Assembly (NCBI GenBank): GCA_026702755.1
Contig: JAPPBX010000082.1
Location: forward strand, 62,001 to 126,000
Length of the DNA stretch: 64,000 nt
Direction of reading: 5' to 3'
Source: Candidatus Poribacteria bacterium
GTDB lineage: Bacteria > Poribacteria > WGA-4E > WGA-3G
The first letter of the stretch is position 1, and each line of letters begins with the position of its first letter. The notes under the pieces are model-generated. The model saw only the letters and a list, made by a program, of their open reading frames with translations, made no database searches and was not told the DNA's origin. The translations under genes were made by a program, and so were the position numbers. Positions 9,018 to 17,566 of this stretch are shown here, piece after piece.

Positions 9018-11315
9018 TCAACTCGGACGATTGACAAGATCTGCGAGATATTCAGCAATCTTGTCTGTAATCTGTTGTGCATCCACATCCGCAAAGTTAA
9101 ACAATTCCTTAAGCATTGGAGAGATGGCACCGGTATCAAGCAAGGCATTCGCGAGTCTCCCCATATTGCTCCGGTTGATACCGCCTTGTCCATCACTACC
9201 CATATCCAGAATTTTGATGCTATCAATTTTCTCAACGGGCTTCATCAACTGCTCAATAATATCATCGGCATCATTAATGAGTTCTAAGATCGCCTCTTGG
9301 ACAAGGACGCGTTGTTCAGCAACATTCCGCGCTTCATATTCTGCCATTTCACCCTGTGCTTTTGCACGGGCTTCGGCAAGTACCGCGTCAGCGAGACGTT
9401 CAATAGGTTGTGCCTGTGCTTCTGCACCGATGACTGCCACTTCACGCTGCCATTCTGCCGACATCACCTCTTCCGTGGCTGTCACATTCACCTCGGCACC
9501 CATACGCTCGGCTTCCGCAACCAATTGTTCCTTCTCAGCGAGTGCAGTCACCTGCTGTTTATTAGCGACATCAATCTTTCGGTCTTCATCGCTTAAGGCA
9601 ACACGCAATTCTTGATTGATACGGGACTGCTCCACATTCAGCATCTTGGCAATCTCAGCGAGTTCGACTTGCCGCATCTGGTCAATCTGTGCGGTTTCGA
9701 CAACGAGGTTCTTTTCTATCTCACGTTGTTGGACCTGTTGTTCTTGAGCGAAACGCGTTGTCTGTACCACTAACTCACGTTCAATGTCTCGTAAGGATAC
9801 ACCCTCTTCTTGGGCTATCTTTGCTTTCTCTACCATGAGTTCTTTTTCAATCTCGCGGGTCTCAACCTGTTGCTCCTGGGCGATTCGGGTTATTTCTACT
9901 GCTAATGTTTTGGCAATTTCGGCGAGTTCGACTTGTCGCATCTGGTCAATTTGTGCGGTTTCAACGACGAGGTTCTTTTCTATCTCACGCTGTTGGACCT
10001 GTTGTTCCATAGCAAGCTGTACCGTCTGGACTGTCAAATCACGCTCAATGCTACGTAAAGATACACCCTCTTCTTGGGCTATCCTTGCTTTCTCTACTAT
10101 TAATGCTTTCTCTATTTCGCGAACTTCAACGGTCTGTTCCTGTTCAATCCGCTGCATTTGGACAACGAGATGCTGCTCAATTTCAGCAAGCTGCACAACC
10201 TTGGATTGTTCAATCTGTTGTGTCTCCACGATGAGGTTCTTCTCAATCTCACGTTCAGCGACAATCTGTTCTTGTTGCACGCGAGCGACCTCAACGTCAC
10301 GGTTCATCTCAATTTCACGTTCCTGGACGACCTGTTCCTGCGTGATACGTGCGCGCTCAACCTCTTGCTTCATCTCATATTCACGTTCTTGCACACCTTG
10401 TTCCATTTCAAATTGGAACTTGAGTGTCTCTGCTTCTCGTTCAGCGGCATAGATAGCGATATTCTTTTGCTGGTCGGATTCTGCCCACGCCTGCTCCTGT
10501 TCTGCTTCAAGCTTCTCTATACGGGCAGCAACTTCGATTTGAACGACAGCGACTTCTTTCCGTTCTTCTATGTCTACCTTTTCTCGATATTGATCAGCAG
10601 TGATTTCGGTAATTTTACGAATACCGACAGCGTCAAATCGGTTTTCAGCATCAAGTGTTTCGACGGGGGTTTGATCTACTCGAATGATCGAGACGGTCTC
10701 AAGGGTCAAACCGTTTTGCGTCTCCAAATCCTCACCGCATGCCGCTTGCACTTTGTCGGCAAATTCCTGACGTTTCTGGAGGAGATCCTGAATCTCACTT
10801 TCAGCTGCAACACTTCGCAATGCCCCTTCAAGTTTTGGTTCAATTAATTCTCGCACTGTCTCCGGTGTCATAGATTTATCACCGAGTGCTTGTGCAGCGC
10901 GCAAAATATCGTTTTCCTCAGGCTCGACTTTAAGGTAGAAAACGACTTCAACATCACCGCGGTTAAAGTCGTAGGTAATTAAAGCCTCTGTTCCCTCTCG
11001 AATAACCTCAATTCGCATGGTGTTGAGGGAAATCTCTTTGATTTCATGGATAATGGTGTTAACCCAAAGCCCGCCGGTGATACGGATTTTTTCTTTTGCA
11101 CCACCAGTCCGTACCAACGCGATATCGGCTTTCGGTATCCGGTAGCGAATGACTATAGCGGCAAAGGTCACCAAACTTGCAAGCAGTACGACGAGGATAG
11201 CTGCCAACCATCGTATTATTTCGTTTTGTCCAAACTGATCGAGGTTATCGTAGGCAAACCAGCCAACAGCGATTGCTACAGCGATCAAGAAAACGATAAC
11301 GGCAATGAAACGCAT
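9018..11315 (-). CDS. Flotillin-like SPFH-domain membrane protein with 22-residue repeat coiled coil
   Basis: This 765-residue protein belongs to the SPFH/flotillin superfamily, which forms membrane-associated scaffolds. Two hydrophobic segments (about 1-20 and 36-57) anchor the N terminus, followed by an SPFH domain (about 58-230). A long helical region then contains twelve tandem 22-residue units (residues 305-568) with a pattern like EQQVQQREIEKNLVVETAQ. An Ala/Glu-rich helix and a globular C-terminal part follow. Bacterial flotillins are usually near 500 residues, so this one is lengthened by the array. An AAAGGAG ribosome site precedes the start. It appears to be transcribed alone. Orthology to a named flotillin was not established. 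Confidence 0.85.
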   Translation of the reverse strand: MRFIAVIVFLIAVAIAVGWFAYDNLDQFGQNEIIRWLAAILVVLLASLVTFAAIVIRYRIPKADIALVRTGGAKEKIRITGGLWVNTIIHEIKEISLNTMRIEVIREGTEALITYDFNRGDVEVVFYLKVEPEENDILRAAQALGDKSMTPETVRELIEPKLEGALRSVAAESEIQDLLQKRQEFADKVQAACGEDLETQNGLTLETVSIIRVDQTPVETLDAENRFDAVGIRKITEITADQYREKVDIEERKEVAVVQIEVAARIEKLEAEQEQAWAESDQQKNIAIYAAEREAETLKFQFEMEQGVQEREYEMKQEVERARITQEQVVQEREIEMNRDVEVARVQQEQIVAEREIEKNLIVETQQIEQSKVVQLAEIEQHLVVQMQRIEQEQTVEVREIEKALIVEKARIAQEEGVSLRSIERDLTVQTVQLAMEQQVQQREIEKNLVVETAQIDQMRQVELAEIAKTLAVEITRIAQEQQVETREIEKELMVEKAKIAQEEGVSLRDIERELVVQTTRFAQEQQVQQREIEKNLVVETAQIDQMRQVELAEIAKMLNVEQSRINQELRVALSDEDRKIDVANKQQVTALAEKEQLVAEAERMGAEVNVTATEEVMSAEWQREVAVIGAEAQAQPIERLADAVLAEARAKAQGEMAEYEARNVAEQRVLVQEAILELINDADDIIEQLMKPVEKIDSIKILDMGSDGQGGINRSNMGRLANALLDTGAISPMLKELFNFADVDAQQITDKIAEYLADLVNRPS
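9612..10403 (-). repeat. Twelve 66-bp (22-codon) tandem units within the flotillin-like gene
   Basis: Residues 305-568 divide into twelve units of exactly 22 residues. Hydrophobic positions recur at 4, 9, 13, 15 and 20, and EIEK occurs in many units. 22 is two hendecads, a period suited to a right-handed or nearly straight coiled coil. A block of four units is duplicated at a period of 88 residues (264 bp): the pair of units beginning EQQVQQREIEK recurs almost unchanged, which suggests recent block duplication. Confidence 0.85.
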
Positions 11316-11354
11316 TCAATTCTCCTTTTTAGTTGTCAGTTATTAGTTATCAGT

Positions 11355-11410
11355 TTTAACCATCAACTCGTGCTTTCGCAAAAGTATCTGTAGACGAGTT
11401 GATGGTTAAA
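11355..11410. repeat. 17-bp perfect inverted repeat in the intergenic region
   Basis: TTTAACCATCAACTCGT (11355-11371) is exactly complementary to 11394-11410, with a 22-base loop. Flanking it are further arms (agttatcag near 11345; ctgataact near 11479), so the whole gap from about 11331 to 11490 is a nested palindrome. A similar nested layout lies at 58.0 kb. No long T run follows, so it looks more like a dispersed repeat than a terminator. Confidence 0.6.
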
Positions 11411-11491
11411 GTCACCCGTTTGTGAAGGACATAACACTTGCCCTGCACACGTTTAACCGAAAACTGAAAACCTAAGACTGATAACTATTCC

Positions 11492-12907
11492 CTACCGGAA
11501 AATCGTTTCGCTGCTGAGGTGCGTCCGGTAACGCCCCTTGAGCGGTTGACGTGGAGAAGTCTGCCACGCGAGGTTTGCTAAGTAACAGAGAGCGTTCTCA
11601 ATGAGAGGTCTTGCTATCGTGGTCCGATGTGCATCACGGGTATCAACCGCAAAAGCGACGTAATAGCCGTCTCCCCATTGCAACTGGACACTGACAGCAT
11701 CTCCATTATCCTCTCTAACTGCCAATTTTCGGTAACTTCCGTCATTCGTTACCCAGTGGTCGTCGGTTACAAGAGCGTCTACATTCACCTTATGGGGCCA
11801 GGTAAACATGCCTGTTTTCTGCCCATCATCAGTAATTCGTACATTTACATCATTGGAATTAATTACGCGGATTGGATGGCGCTCAACCGGGAGCCAGTCA
11901 CCCCGCCATTGGGGTTCGGTCGTGTGTACACCATCGGGTCGGACAATATTGTTGTCCATCGCCGAAGCCCAGACGATTCCTCCCTTGCGAACAAAATCTT
12001 GAATTGCATCATCCGCGTCTTCAACGAAATATTCACCGTCATGTCCTGTTGCGAACCAAGTGAACCAGATGATGTCATACTCTGAAAGCGTAATACTTGA
12101 GAGTTTGATCGCATTGTTGGGATCACCCCGGTTGTCGGGATTGTCATTGACATGCACGGTCGTGAATTGGAATTCTAACCCCTCAAGCGTAGTGAGTGAT
12201 TCCAATATTGCTGGCTCGCCCGTCATATTATCGCCAACAACAATTAGCACTCTGAATACGCCTAATGGCACAATCTTAATAGAAGAAATAATATCTGAAA
12301 ATGATTGCGAATGAGGGAGTGATCTGAGATTCCGATGTGCCACGCGAAATTCTTGCGAGCTTAAAGTTATATTCAGCCGCCGTCCTTCAAAATTCACATG
12401 CTCATAGAAAATAACATGACATCCACTGAACGGGAAACTGGGTCCCCGCTGGATACGAATCGACGAAACCGTATCGTTCATACCAACATCAAACATTGAA
12501 CTGACATCGCGCATGACAACGCTCCGCTGTCCGTTATAATCTACGTCGCGAAATACTTCGATGATGACCGGTACCGCCCCATACTCCGGTGGTGTCGGAT
12601 GTGCTGATGGACTAAAACTAATAGCCGTGATCGCATCCCCGAAGTTATAGGGGATGTCGTGAATATTTGGATAGAACCCAGGGGCAAGTACGAGCTGGCG
12701 CCCCCTATAGTTCTCATGTTCGTGAAAAATGGCTTTGTAGTTCGGTGACGCGTTGAACCCCGGTCCCTTGTAGATCTTAATGGAAGAGATAATATCTTGT
12801 GCGCCAATCTCTCCGGTGTTTGGGATCGATTCAACCAGCGTAACCTTACGTCCATGAAAATTTACGTGTTCAAAGACTTCAACGACCAGCCTCGGCATAT
12901 TGGTCAT
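11492..12907 (-). CDS. Beta/gamma-crystallin-like protein with a ThuA/GATase-like C-terminal domain
   Basis: The 471-residue product begins with four Greek-key motifs of the beta/gamma-crystallin type: FEHVNFHGRKV, FHEHENYRGRQL, FRDVDYNGQRS and FYEHVNFEGRRL. These alternate with DIISSIKI-type strands that often bind calcium. The C-terminal 240 residues (VLIVVGDN ... YDIIWFTW ... FVRKGGIVWAS) resemble a class I glutamine-amidotransferase/ThuA fold without an obvious catalytic cysteine. No signal peptide is evident. The ATG at 12907 is preceded by AAGGAG six bases away; the longer frame at 12991 would cover the promoter. The combination is unusual and no function is assigned. Confidence 0.75.
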   Translation of the reverse strand: MTNMPRLVVEVFEHVNFHGRKVTLVESIPNTGEIGAQDIISSIKIYKGPGFNASPNYKAIFHEHENYRGRQLVLAPGFYPNIHDIPYNFGDAITAISFSPSAHPTPPEYGAVPVIIEVFRDVDYNGQRSVVMRDVSSMFDVGMNDTVSSIRIQRGPSFPFSGCHVIFYEHVNFEGRRLNITLSSQEFRVAHRNLRSLPHSQSFSDIISSIKIVPLGVFRVLIVVGDNMTGEPAILESLTTLEGLEFQFTTVHVNDNPDNRGDPNNAIKLSSITLSEYDIIWFTWFATGHDGEYFVEDADDAIQDFVRKGGIVWASAMDNNIVRPDGVHTTEPQWRGDWLPVERHPIRVINSNDVNVRITDDGQKTGMFTWPHKVNVDALVTDDHWVTNDGSYRKLAVREDNGDAVSVQLQWGDGYYVAFAVDTRDAHRTTIARPLIENALCYLANLAWQTSPRQPLKGRYRTHLSSETIFR

Positions 12908-12961
12908 AACCCGCTCCTTGTTTTCAGGCGTAACCCGCAAACGCGATTGCGAGTTAAAATT

Positions 12962-12991
12962 AAAATACCATTCGCAGAGGCAGTTTGTCAA
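12962..12991 (-). promoter_or_regulatory. Sigma-70-type promoter for the crystallin-like gene
   Basis: On the minus strand a perfect TTGACA (bases 12986-12991) is followed after 18 bp by TATTTT (12962-12967), about 55 bp upstream of the chosen start. The rest of the 340-bp gap up to 13246 is AT-rich and holds the divergent promoter of the next gene. Confidence 0.5.
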
Positions 12992-13164
12992 GGAAAAACG
13001 TTAAGAACTTCCCACGAGTCGTCTCTACTTCTTAATTGTAAACTTTTTTATATATTTCAGGTATAATGAAATACATAGTTAATGAGAGACTTTACTGCCG
13101 AATCCAAATATCCTTTTCACATTATAACTGAAATTCTGCTGAATGTCAAGGTGTGTTAATTTTC

Positions 13165-13193
13165 TTGATTCTCCGAAAAGAATATGATAAAGT
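13165..13193 (+). promoter_or_regulatory. Candidate promoter for the SdiA-regulated-like gene
   Basis: TTGATT (13165-13170), a 17-bp spacer and TAAAGT (13188-13193) preceded by TGA form an extended -10 promoter about 53 bp upstream of the ATG. A perfect TATAAT also occurs at 13062-13067, but its nearest -35 is badly spaced. Confidence 0.4.
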
Positions 13194-13246
13194 ATGCACA
13201 GGGACTTAGAAAGAACTCTTTGCCAATGCAAGATAGAGGTGCCGCG

Positions 13247-14119
13247 ATGTCTTACAAAAGAGTACTTCTGATTATTTTAATTACCGGTATCAGCAGCGCG
13301 TTAGTCTATTTTCTCGTCCAAATGGAACAGGCGACAAAGAAAAAGACTGCAGAATCACGTCCAATCGCGCTTCCCTATAATTGGGTTGGGAGTATCACGA
13401 AGAAACAGATAGCAGAACCCTCCGGTATCACTTACCATCCGACTCGGCGGACGTTGTTCCTCGCTGATGATGCCGGTATTATCCACGAACTGAGCCTAAA
13501 TGGAAGGCTTATTCAATCAAAAGGACTGAATGAGCGGGACATCGAAGGGATTACCATGGACCCAAGCACGGGTTTGCTGTATGCCGCGGTGGAAGACGAT
13601 GAAGCAATCCTTGAACTTGATCCCAAAAACCTTACGATTCAAAGAGAATTCAGAATCGGCAGGAATTTTGAAGGGGAACTACTCCTGAAGAAAGGAGGCA
13701 TGGGAATTGAAGCGATCGCTTTCGTGCCGGATGATTCGCATCCAGAGGGGGGTACTTTTTGGGTCGGCAACCAAACCTTTAGTCTCAAAGCGAGAGACGA
13801 GCCGTCTGTTGTATGTGAAGTCCTTGTCCCACTCCGGTCCTCAACAGACAGACAGACAACCGCCACTATCGTCCGTGCTCATAAGATGAACTTCATCGAC
13901 ATTTCTGGACTTGCTTACGATGCCCAAGGCGATTTTCTGGTGCTAATCAGTGACACAACAAATCTCTTAGTTGAACTCAAGCCGGAAGGCACCATTTTAA
14001 GCCAATACCTCTTGCCCGGGGACGAGCAGGAAGGGATTGTGTTGGATGGACTCGGCTATATGTACATCGCGCAGGAAACTGGGGAAATTATCAAATTAGC
14101 GGATCTACGCCTTCGGTAA
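13247..14119 (+). CDS. SdiA-regulated (YjiK-like) beta-propeller protein, membrane-anchored
   Basis: The 290-residue product has an N-terminal membrane helix (about residues 5-24) and then an extracytoplasmic domain. Motifs such as EPSGITYHP, LFLADDAG, RDIEGITMD and GNFEGE-like segments mark it as an SdiA-regulated/YjiK-family propeller. The family is widespread but without a proven activity; some members are considered sugar- or phytase-like propellers. The ATG at 13247 follows AGAGGTG by five bases, and a longer frame to 13184 lacks a ribosome site. It is a single-gene unit, convergent with the small gene downstream. Confidence 0.75.
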   Translation: MSYKRVLLIILITGISSALVYFLVQMEQATKKKTAESRPIALPYNWVGSITKKQIAEPSGITYHPTRRTLFLADDAGIIHELSLNGRLIQSKGLNERDIEGITMDPSTGLLYAAVEDDEAILELDPKNLTIQREFRIGRNFEGELLLKKGGMGIEAIAFVPDDSHPEGGTFWVGNQTFSLKARDEPSVVCEVLVPLRSSTDRQTTATIVRAHKMNFIDISGLAYDAQGDFLVLISDTTNLLVELKPEGTILSQYLLPGDEQEGIVLDGLGYMYIAQETGEIIKLADLRLR

Positions 14120-14150
14120 ATAGATAATTTGTGTGATGTCTCATTCACTT

Positions 14151-14390
14151 TTATTCTTCAATCATCTTCTGCCCCGCGTCTTTCTTTTTATCATCACTTT
14201 CAAGACGCAGGACAGTGATTCCCGGCACTAAATCCAATACCAAATTGATGGACGCATACTGTTCTGCTGTGTGCCCACAATCGGCTCGCCATAAGAGCTG
14301 CACATTTCCTTCATCATAGAGAACTCCATAGGCGAGTCTCTTGCCCTCAGCATCTTCTAAATGAAAATATCTACGACGTTTGGTATCCAT
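14151..14390 (-). CDS. Small hypothetical protein (79 aa)
   Basis: This short, charged protein has no signal peptide or transmembrane helix. Its sequence looks like a single alpha/beta domain (RYFHLEDAEGKR, GNVQLLWRADCG, VPGITVLRLE) with a lysine-rich tail. It begins 48 bp after mqnD ends on the same strand and is probably co-transcribed with it. No Shine-Dalgarno sequence is visible, which lowers confidence. No family was recognised. Confidence 0.5.
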   Translation of the reverse strand: MDTKRRRYFHLEDAEGKRLAYGVLYDEGNVQLLWRADCGHTAEQYASINLVLDLVPGITVLRLESDDKKKDAGQKMIEE

Positions 14391-14438
14391 GAATGTTTGT
14401 ACGTGGACAAAAGCCTTACCAGAAATAACAAGTAGAAG

Positions 14439-15278
14439 TTACTCAAGACTGACAAAGTCGGCATCTACGCGATGCGGAATTATCCCTGCTGCGTTACCGC
14501 GATGGAGCAATTCTCTGACACCAGCTTTACCGTTTTCACCGTAATCAAGTGTATAATTATTGACGTACATCCCGACAAATTTATCGGCGAGATCGGTTTC
14601 CATGTCGCGTGCATAAGTCATAGCGTATTCCAGCCCGCGTGATCGGTGGTCGAGTGAGTACTGAATGCTTTGTTTGAGTAATGCTGTTATCTTGCGAATT
14701 TTCTCTGTGCCGAGATTGCGACGAATCACATTAGCACCGAGCGGCAATGGCAGCCCTGTTTCTTCATGCCACCATTCCCCCAAATCAATGACTTTGTGAA
14801 GCCCTTCGCGTGCGTAAGTCAGCTGCCCCTCATGAATAATAAGTCCTGCGTCCACTTCGTCCTGTTGAACAGCGTCCAATATCTTATCAAAGGGACGGGT
14901 CTCTGCCTCAAAATTAGGTTCAAAAAGGCTAAGTGTGAGGTAGGCAGTCGTCATTTTGCCTGGAATGGCGATGCGTTTGCCTGCGAGAGTATCTATCGGT
15001 GCTTTGGAGACAACAAGGGGACCGTACCGATCACCAATACTCGCCCCGCACGGCATGAATACATAATCTTTTGCGACATAAGCGTAGGCGTGCACGGAGA
15101 TCGCTGTAACTTCAAGTTCGGCAGCAAGCGCACGCTGATTTAGGGTTTCAATATCTTCAATAACATGGACGATCTCAAAAGGACCCGTTGGGATTAGATC
15201 TTTCGCGAGCGCATAGAACATAAAAGCATCGTCGGAATCTGGACTGTGCCCAATCCGAATTTTTTCTGTCTGTGACAT
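14439..15278 (-). CDS. mqnD: 1,4-dihydroxy-6-naphthoate synthase (futalosine pathway)
   Basis: MqnD converts cyclic dehypoxanthinyl futalosine to 1,4-dihydroxy-6-naphthoate in the futalosine route to menaquinone. The 279-residue length and the N-terminal GHSPDSDDAFMFYAL motif are characteristic. Further support comes from the substrate-binding-protein-like fold with SVHAYAYV, GASIGDRYGPLVV and the GLIIHEGQLT segment containing the conserved histidine. AAGGA lies six bases before the ATG. No other menaquinone gene is in the window, so the rest of the pathway must be elsewhere. The presence of this gene argues that the organism makes menaquinone by the futalosine rather than the classical pathway. 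Confidence 0.92.
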   Translation of the reverse strand: MSQTEKIRIGHSPDSDDAFMFYALAKDLIPTGPFEIVHVIEDIETLNQRALAAELEVTAISVHAYAYVAKDYVFMPCGASIGDRYGPLVVSKAPIDTLAGKRIAIPGKMTTAYLTLSLFEPNFEAETRPFDKILDAVQQDEVDAGLIIHEGQLTYAREGLHKVIDLGEWWHEETGLPLPLGANVIRRNLGTEKIRKITALLKQSIQYSLDHRSRGLEYAMTYARDMETDLADKFVGMYVNNYTLDYGENGKAGVRELLHRGNAAGIIPHRVDADFVSLE

Positions 15279-15384
15279 AGTATTCCTTTTCGGTGTTCAG
15301 TTTTCTATCAATTTTGATGAAATTTGGCAATCAAGATCACAAACCCATCATTAGAAGAACCGAATGATTCTGATCGGTATCTGA

Positions 15385-15414
15385 TTGCAGTTTTTTTCCA
15401 GATGGCGTTATAAT
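15385..15414 (+). promoter_or_regulatory. Sigma-70-type promoter for the methyltransferase gene
   Basis: TTGCAG (15385-15390), an 18-bp spacer and a perfect TATAAT (15409-15414) lie 46 bp upstream of the ATG at 15461, in the correct orientation. Confidence 0.55.
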
Positions 15415-15460
15415 GTAAGTATCCGAAATAGATTTAGCCAATTGGAGTAAGTCCAAAACT

Positions 15461-16402
15461 ATGGTGTCTCAAGTAAAACCCACATACCTCTATCTGACCG
15501 CCACACCGCAGGGACTCACAGAGTTAGTAAACGCAGAGTGCACTGCCCTAACCGGATCTGCGCCAAATGAACAAGGCATAGCACTTTCGGCAAGGTGCGT
15601 TGATGTTGCTCGGGGTGCGTATCTGAAAAGTTGCAGCGAAGTTCTTTTTGAAACGGCGAGTCTTGCTGAACTCTGCGCAAACATCAGAGCCATAGGTTTA
15701 CACGCCGATGAATTTCGGGTATCAGTCGTGAAAAAACCCCGTAACCTGAAGATAAATTCTATGACACTCGCGCGGGATATCGGCAATGTTATCGATGGCG
15801 GTGCGAACCTAAGCCAACCGAAAGTTACCTTTCTCACAGTGGTCACAGCCGAGAAAATGTGGTTTGGGCGACTCCTCTCCGAATCTGATAATATCTGGCT
15901 CGCGCACAACCAACGTCCTCATGTAACGTCAAGCTCACTGCCTGCCCGGCTTGCGCGTGTACTCGTCAATTTAGTGGCATCTCCAGGGGATAGCCTGCTC
16001 GATCCTTGCTGTGGGACCGGTACGATTGTGATGTCCGCTGCACATAGTGGCATCCACGCGGTGGGTTACGATGTCAACCCGCGCATGATAGGTGCGACAA
16101 CGAAGAATCTTCAGCATTTTGGACTCTCGGCAGATGTAGCATTAGGTGATGCTACACAAATTCGCGGGCAGTTTGACGCTATTGCGACAGACTTACCCTA
16201 CGGCATCAATCTCGTTAAAGACAACTCCCAGGAGGAAGATATTTTGTTGAATCTACGGACATGCGCGCCGAAAGCAGCGTTCATCGCCCTTCGAGATCTC
16301 AGTAAACTCCTGACCGATTTAGGTTACCAGATTGAAGCTGTCTTACCGGTGCCTAAACTCAGCATCGTGCGGCGTATCTTCATCGTTTCTGTGCCACAAT
16401 AA
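15461..16402 (+). CDS. THUMP-type RNA N2-guanine methyltransferase
   Basis: This 313-residue protein combines an N-terminal region of about 130 residues resembling a ferredoxin-like/THUMP RNA-binding module with a C-terminal Rossmann methyltransferase of the UPF0020/Trm14-RlmL type. Motif I is LLDPCCGTGT, and the catalytic DPPY-type motif is TDLPYG, typical of exocyclic guanine N2 methylation. The probable substrate is tRNA or rRNA; which one cannot be decided from sequence. The ATG at 15461 lies shortly after a good promoter, but its Shine-Dalgarno (GGAG, about 13 bases away) is distant. It is monocistronic. Confidence 0.8.
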   Translation: MVSQVKPTYLYLTATPQGLTELVNAECTALTGSAPNEQGIALSARCVDVARGAYLKSCSEVLFETASLAELCANIRAIGLHADEFRVSVVKKPRNLKINSMTLARDIGNVIDGGANLSQPKVTFLTVVTAEKMWFGRLLSESDNIWLAHNQRPHVTSSSLPARLARVLVNLVASPGDSLLDPCCGTGTIVMSAAHSGIHAVGYDVNPRMIGATTKNLQHFGLSADVALGDATQIRGQFDAIATDLPYGINLVKDNSQEEDILLNLRTCAPKAAFIALRDLSKLLTDLGYQIEAVLPVPKLSIVRRIFIVSVPQ

Positions 16403-16492
16403 TGTGGACTTTTGCAGTGTTGGCATCTGTGATAAAGTTTAAAAGAACAACTCGGTAATGCCTTATTACAAATGAAAGCCTGCTATGACCCA

Positions 16493-16933
16493 TCAATAGT
16501 CTTCAATGTTTTCATAGAAGTCAGTTTCTGGTAGATACTCGTCCTCATTGAGTTCTTCTTCTTCATGCGCTTCATATTCTTTCCGGTTAAGGAGAGCATC
16601 TATTTCATTGGGATTCTCGATCCGAAATTTACAAATCCATCCATCACCTTCTGGGAAACGGTTGATAAGTTCAATATCATCTTCAAGCACATCATTGATT
16701 TCATAAATTTCGCCGGATATAGGGGCGTAGATATAGAAATTCCGTCCATCCGATGTCTCAATGCGCCCGATAATCTCGCCCTGTTCATACTCGCCGAGAG
16801 TTGGCAATTCTATAAAAATGATATTGCTATAAACCTCCTGAATCCGTTCGGTAATCCCAATGTTACACTCTTTTGAATTGAGAAACTCAATCCATTCGTG
16901 CGTTGTTGTATATTTTATCTCAAGATTTTTCAT
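16493..16933 (-). CDS. GcvH-like protein lacking the lipoyl lysine
   Basis: The 146-residue product matches the glycine cleavage H-protein fold: KYTTTHEWIE near the start, IGITERIQE, LPTLGEYEQGEIIGRIE and IYAPISGEIYEIND. In true GcvH the segment after the VES-type turn holds the lipoylated lysine (ESVKA). Here residues 59-66 read ETSDGRNF with no lysine, and there is an acidic C-terminal tail. It therefore probably does not carry lipoate and is not a working H-protein. No other glycine cleavage gene is nearby. GGGAGG lies eight bases before the ATG. It is the last gene of a unit with the YigZ-like and PorV-like genes. Confidence 0.75.
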   Translation of the reverse strand: MKNLEIKYTTTHEWIEFLNSKECNIGITERIQEVYSNIIFIELPTLGEYEQGEIIGRIETSDGRNFYIYAPISGEIYEINDVLEDDIELINRFPEGDGWICKFRIENPNEIDALLNRKEYEAHEEEELNEDEYLPETDFYENIEDY

Positions 16934-16967
16934 CACGAATTTCCTCCCATTAGACCTGATGGTTCTC

Positions 16968-17558
16968 TTACGTGACAATTCCAAGACCTTCGAGTTGTGA
17001 TTGGAAAGGTTCAAGAACATTTTGCCGGATCTGAATCTGGATAATTGGGTCCGGGTCATACTTTATATCTATTACTTTCCCACCTGCACGTTTACACAAA
17101 TTAACAACAGTCCCAATATCTGGATGATTGACTTTTAAATGTAAGTTTCGATAAAAGATACGGTTTTCTATAGTAGCACTTTGGAGGCATGCTCTTGCAC
17201 ACCGCCCATAGGCGCGAATTAATCCACCAACACCGAGATTAATACCACCGTAATACCGAGTAACAACACAGATAGTATTAGACAAGTCAAAAGCACGAAT
17301 TGCGGAGAGGATAGGGGGACCGGCGGAGTGAGTGGGTTCCCCCGCATCGGTCGCATACTCACGGAGCGTGTCTCCACTGCCAATACTGTACGCATAACAA
17401 TAGTGTGAAGCACGTGGGTTCCGCTCTTGCGCTTGACTCAGAAAATCTTTAGCCTGCGCTTGGGTATGTACAGATGCGGCCTCTCCAAAAAATCGAGATT
17501 TCTTTACAACATGATGTGTGCAGGCTATCCCTACGACAGTTCTGTATTCGTCAGACAT
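16968..17558 (-). CDS. YigZ/IMPACT-family protein (UPF0029)
   Basis: This 196-residue protein has the two-domain YigZ architecture. The N-terminal IMPACT domain (KKSRFFGEA, SHYCYAYSIG, DAGEPTHSAGPPIL, VVTRYYGGINLGVGGL) matches the conserved core, and a short ferredoxin-like C-terminal domain follows. The length is typical of the family. The biochemical role is not settled; eukaryotic IMPACT modulates translation regulation. It starts 8 bp after the PorV-like gene stops and is followed after 34 bp by the GcvH-like gene, so the three probably form one operon. Confidence 0.85.
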   Translation of the reverse strand: MSDEYRTVVGIACTHHVVKKSRFFGEAASVHTQAQAKDFLSQAQERNPRASHYCYAYSIGSGDTLREYATDAGEPTHSAGPPILSAIRAFDLSNTICVVTRYYGGINLGVGGLIRAYGRCARACLQSATIENRIFYRNLHLKVNHPDIGTVVNLCKRAGGKVIDIKYDPDPIIQIQIRQNVLEPFQSQLEGLGIVT

Positions 17559-17566
17559 ACATCTTT

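Noticed and set aside
9031-9615. 194-aa plus-strand ORF opposite the flotillin-like gene
   Set aside because: It is antisense to the SPFH gene, Ser/Ala-rich, has no ribosome site, and its length follows from the repetitive codon pattern of the real gene.
9612-10403. Flotillin repeats as a non-coding minisatellite
   Set aside because: The frame is open throughout with a fixed 22-codon period and conserved hydrophobic positions, so it is protein-coding.
9784-10847. 222- and 229-aa plus-strand ORFs opposite the flotillin repeats
   Set aside because: Low-complexity Ser/Ile/Cys or Leu/Phe-rich translations of the complementary strand of the 22-residue repeats.
13062-13067. Perfect TATAAT as the promoter for the SdiA-regulated-like gene
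   Set aside because: The nearest -35 like sequence is 20 bp away and the start is about 180 bp downstream. A better spaced promoter lies nearer.
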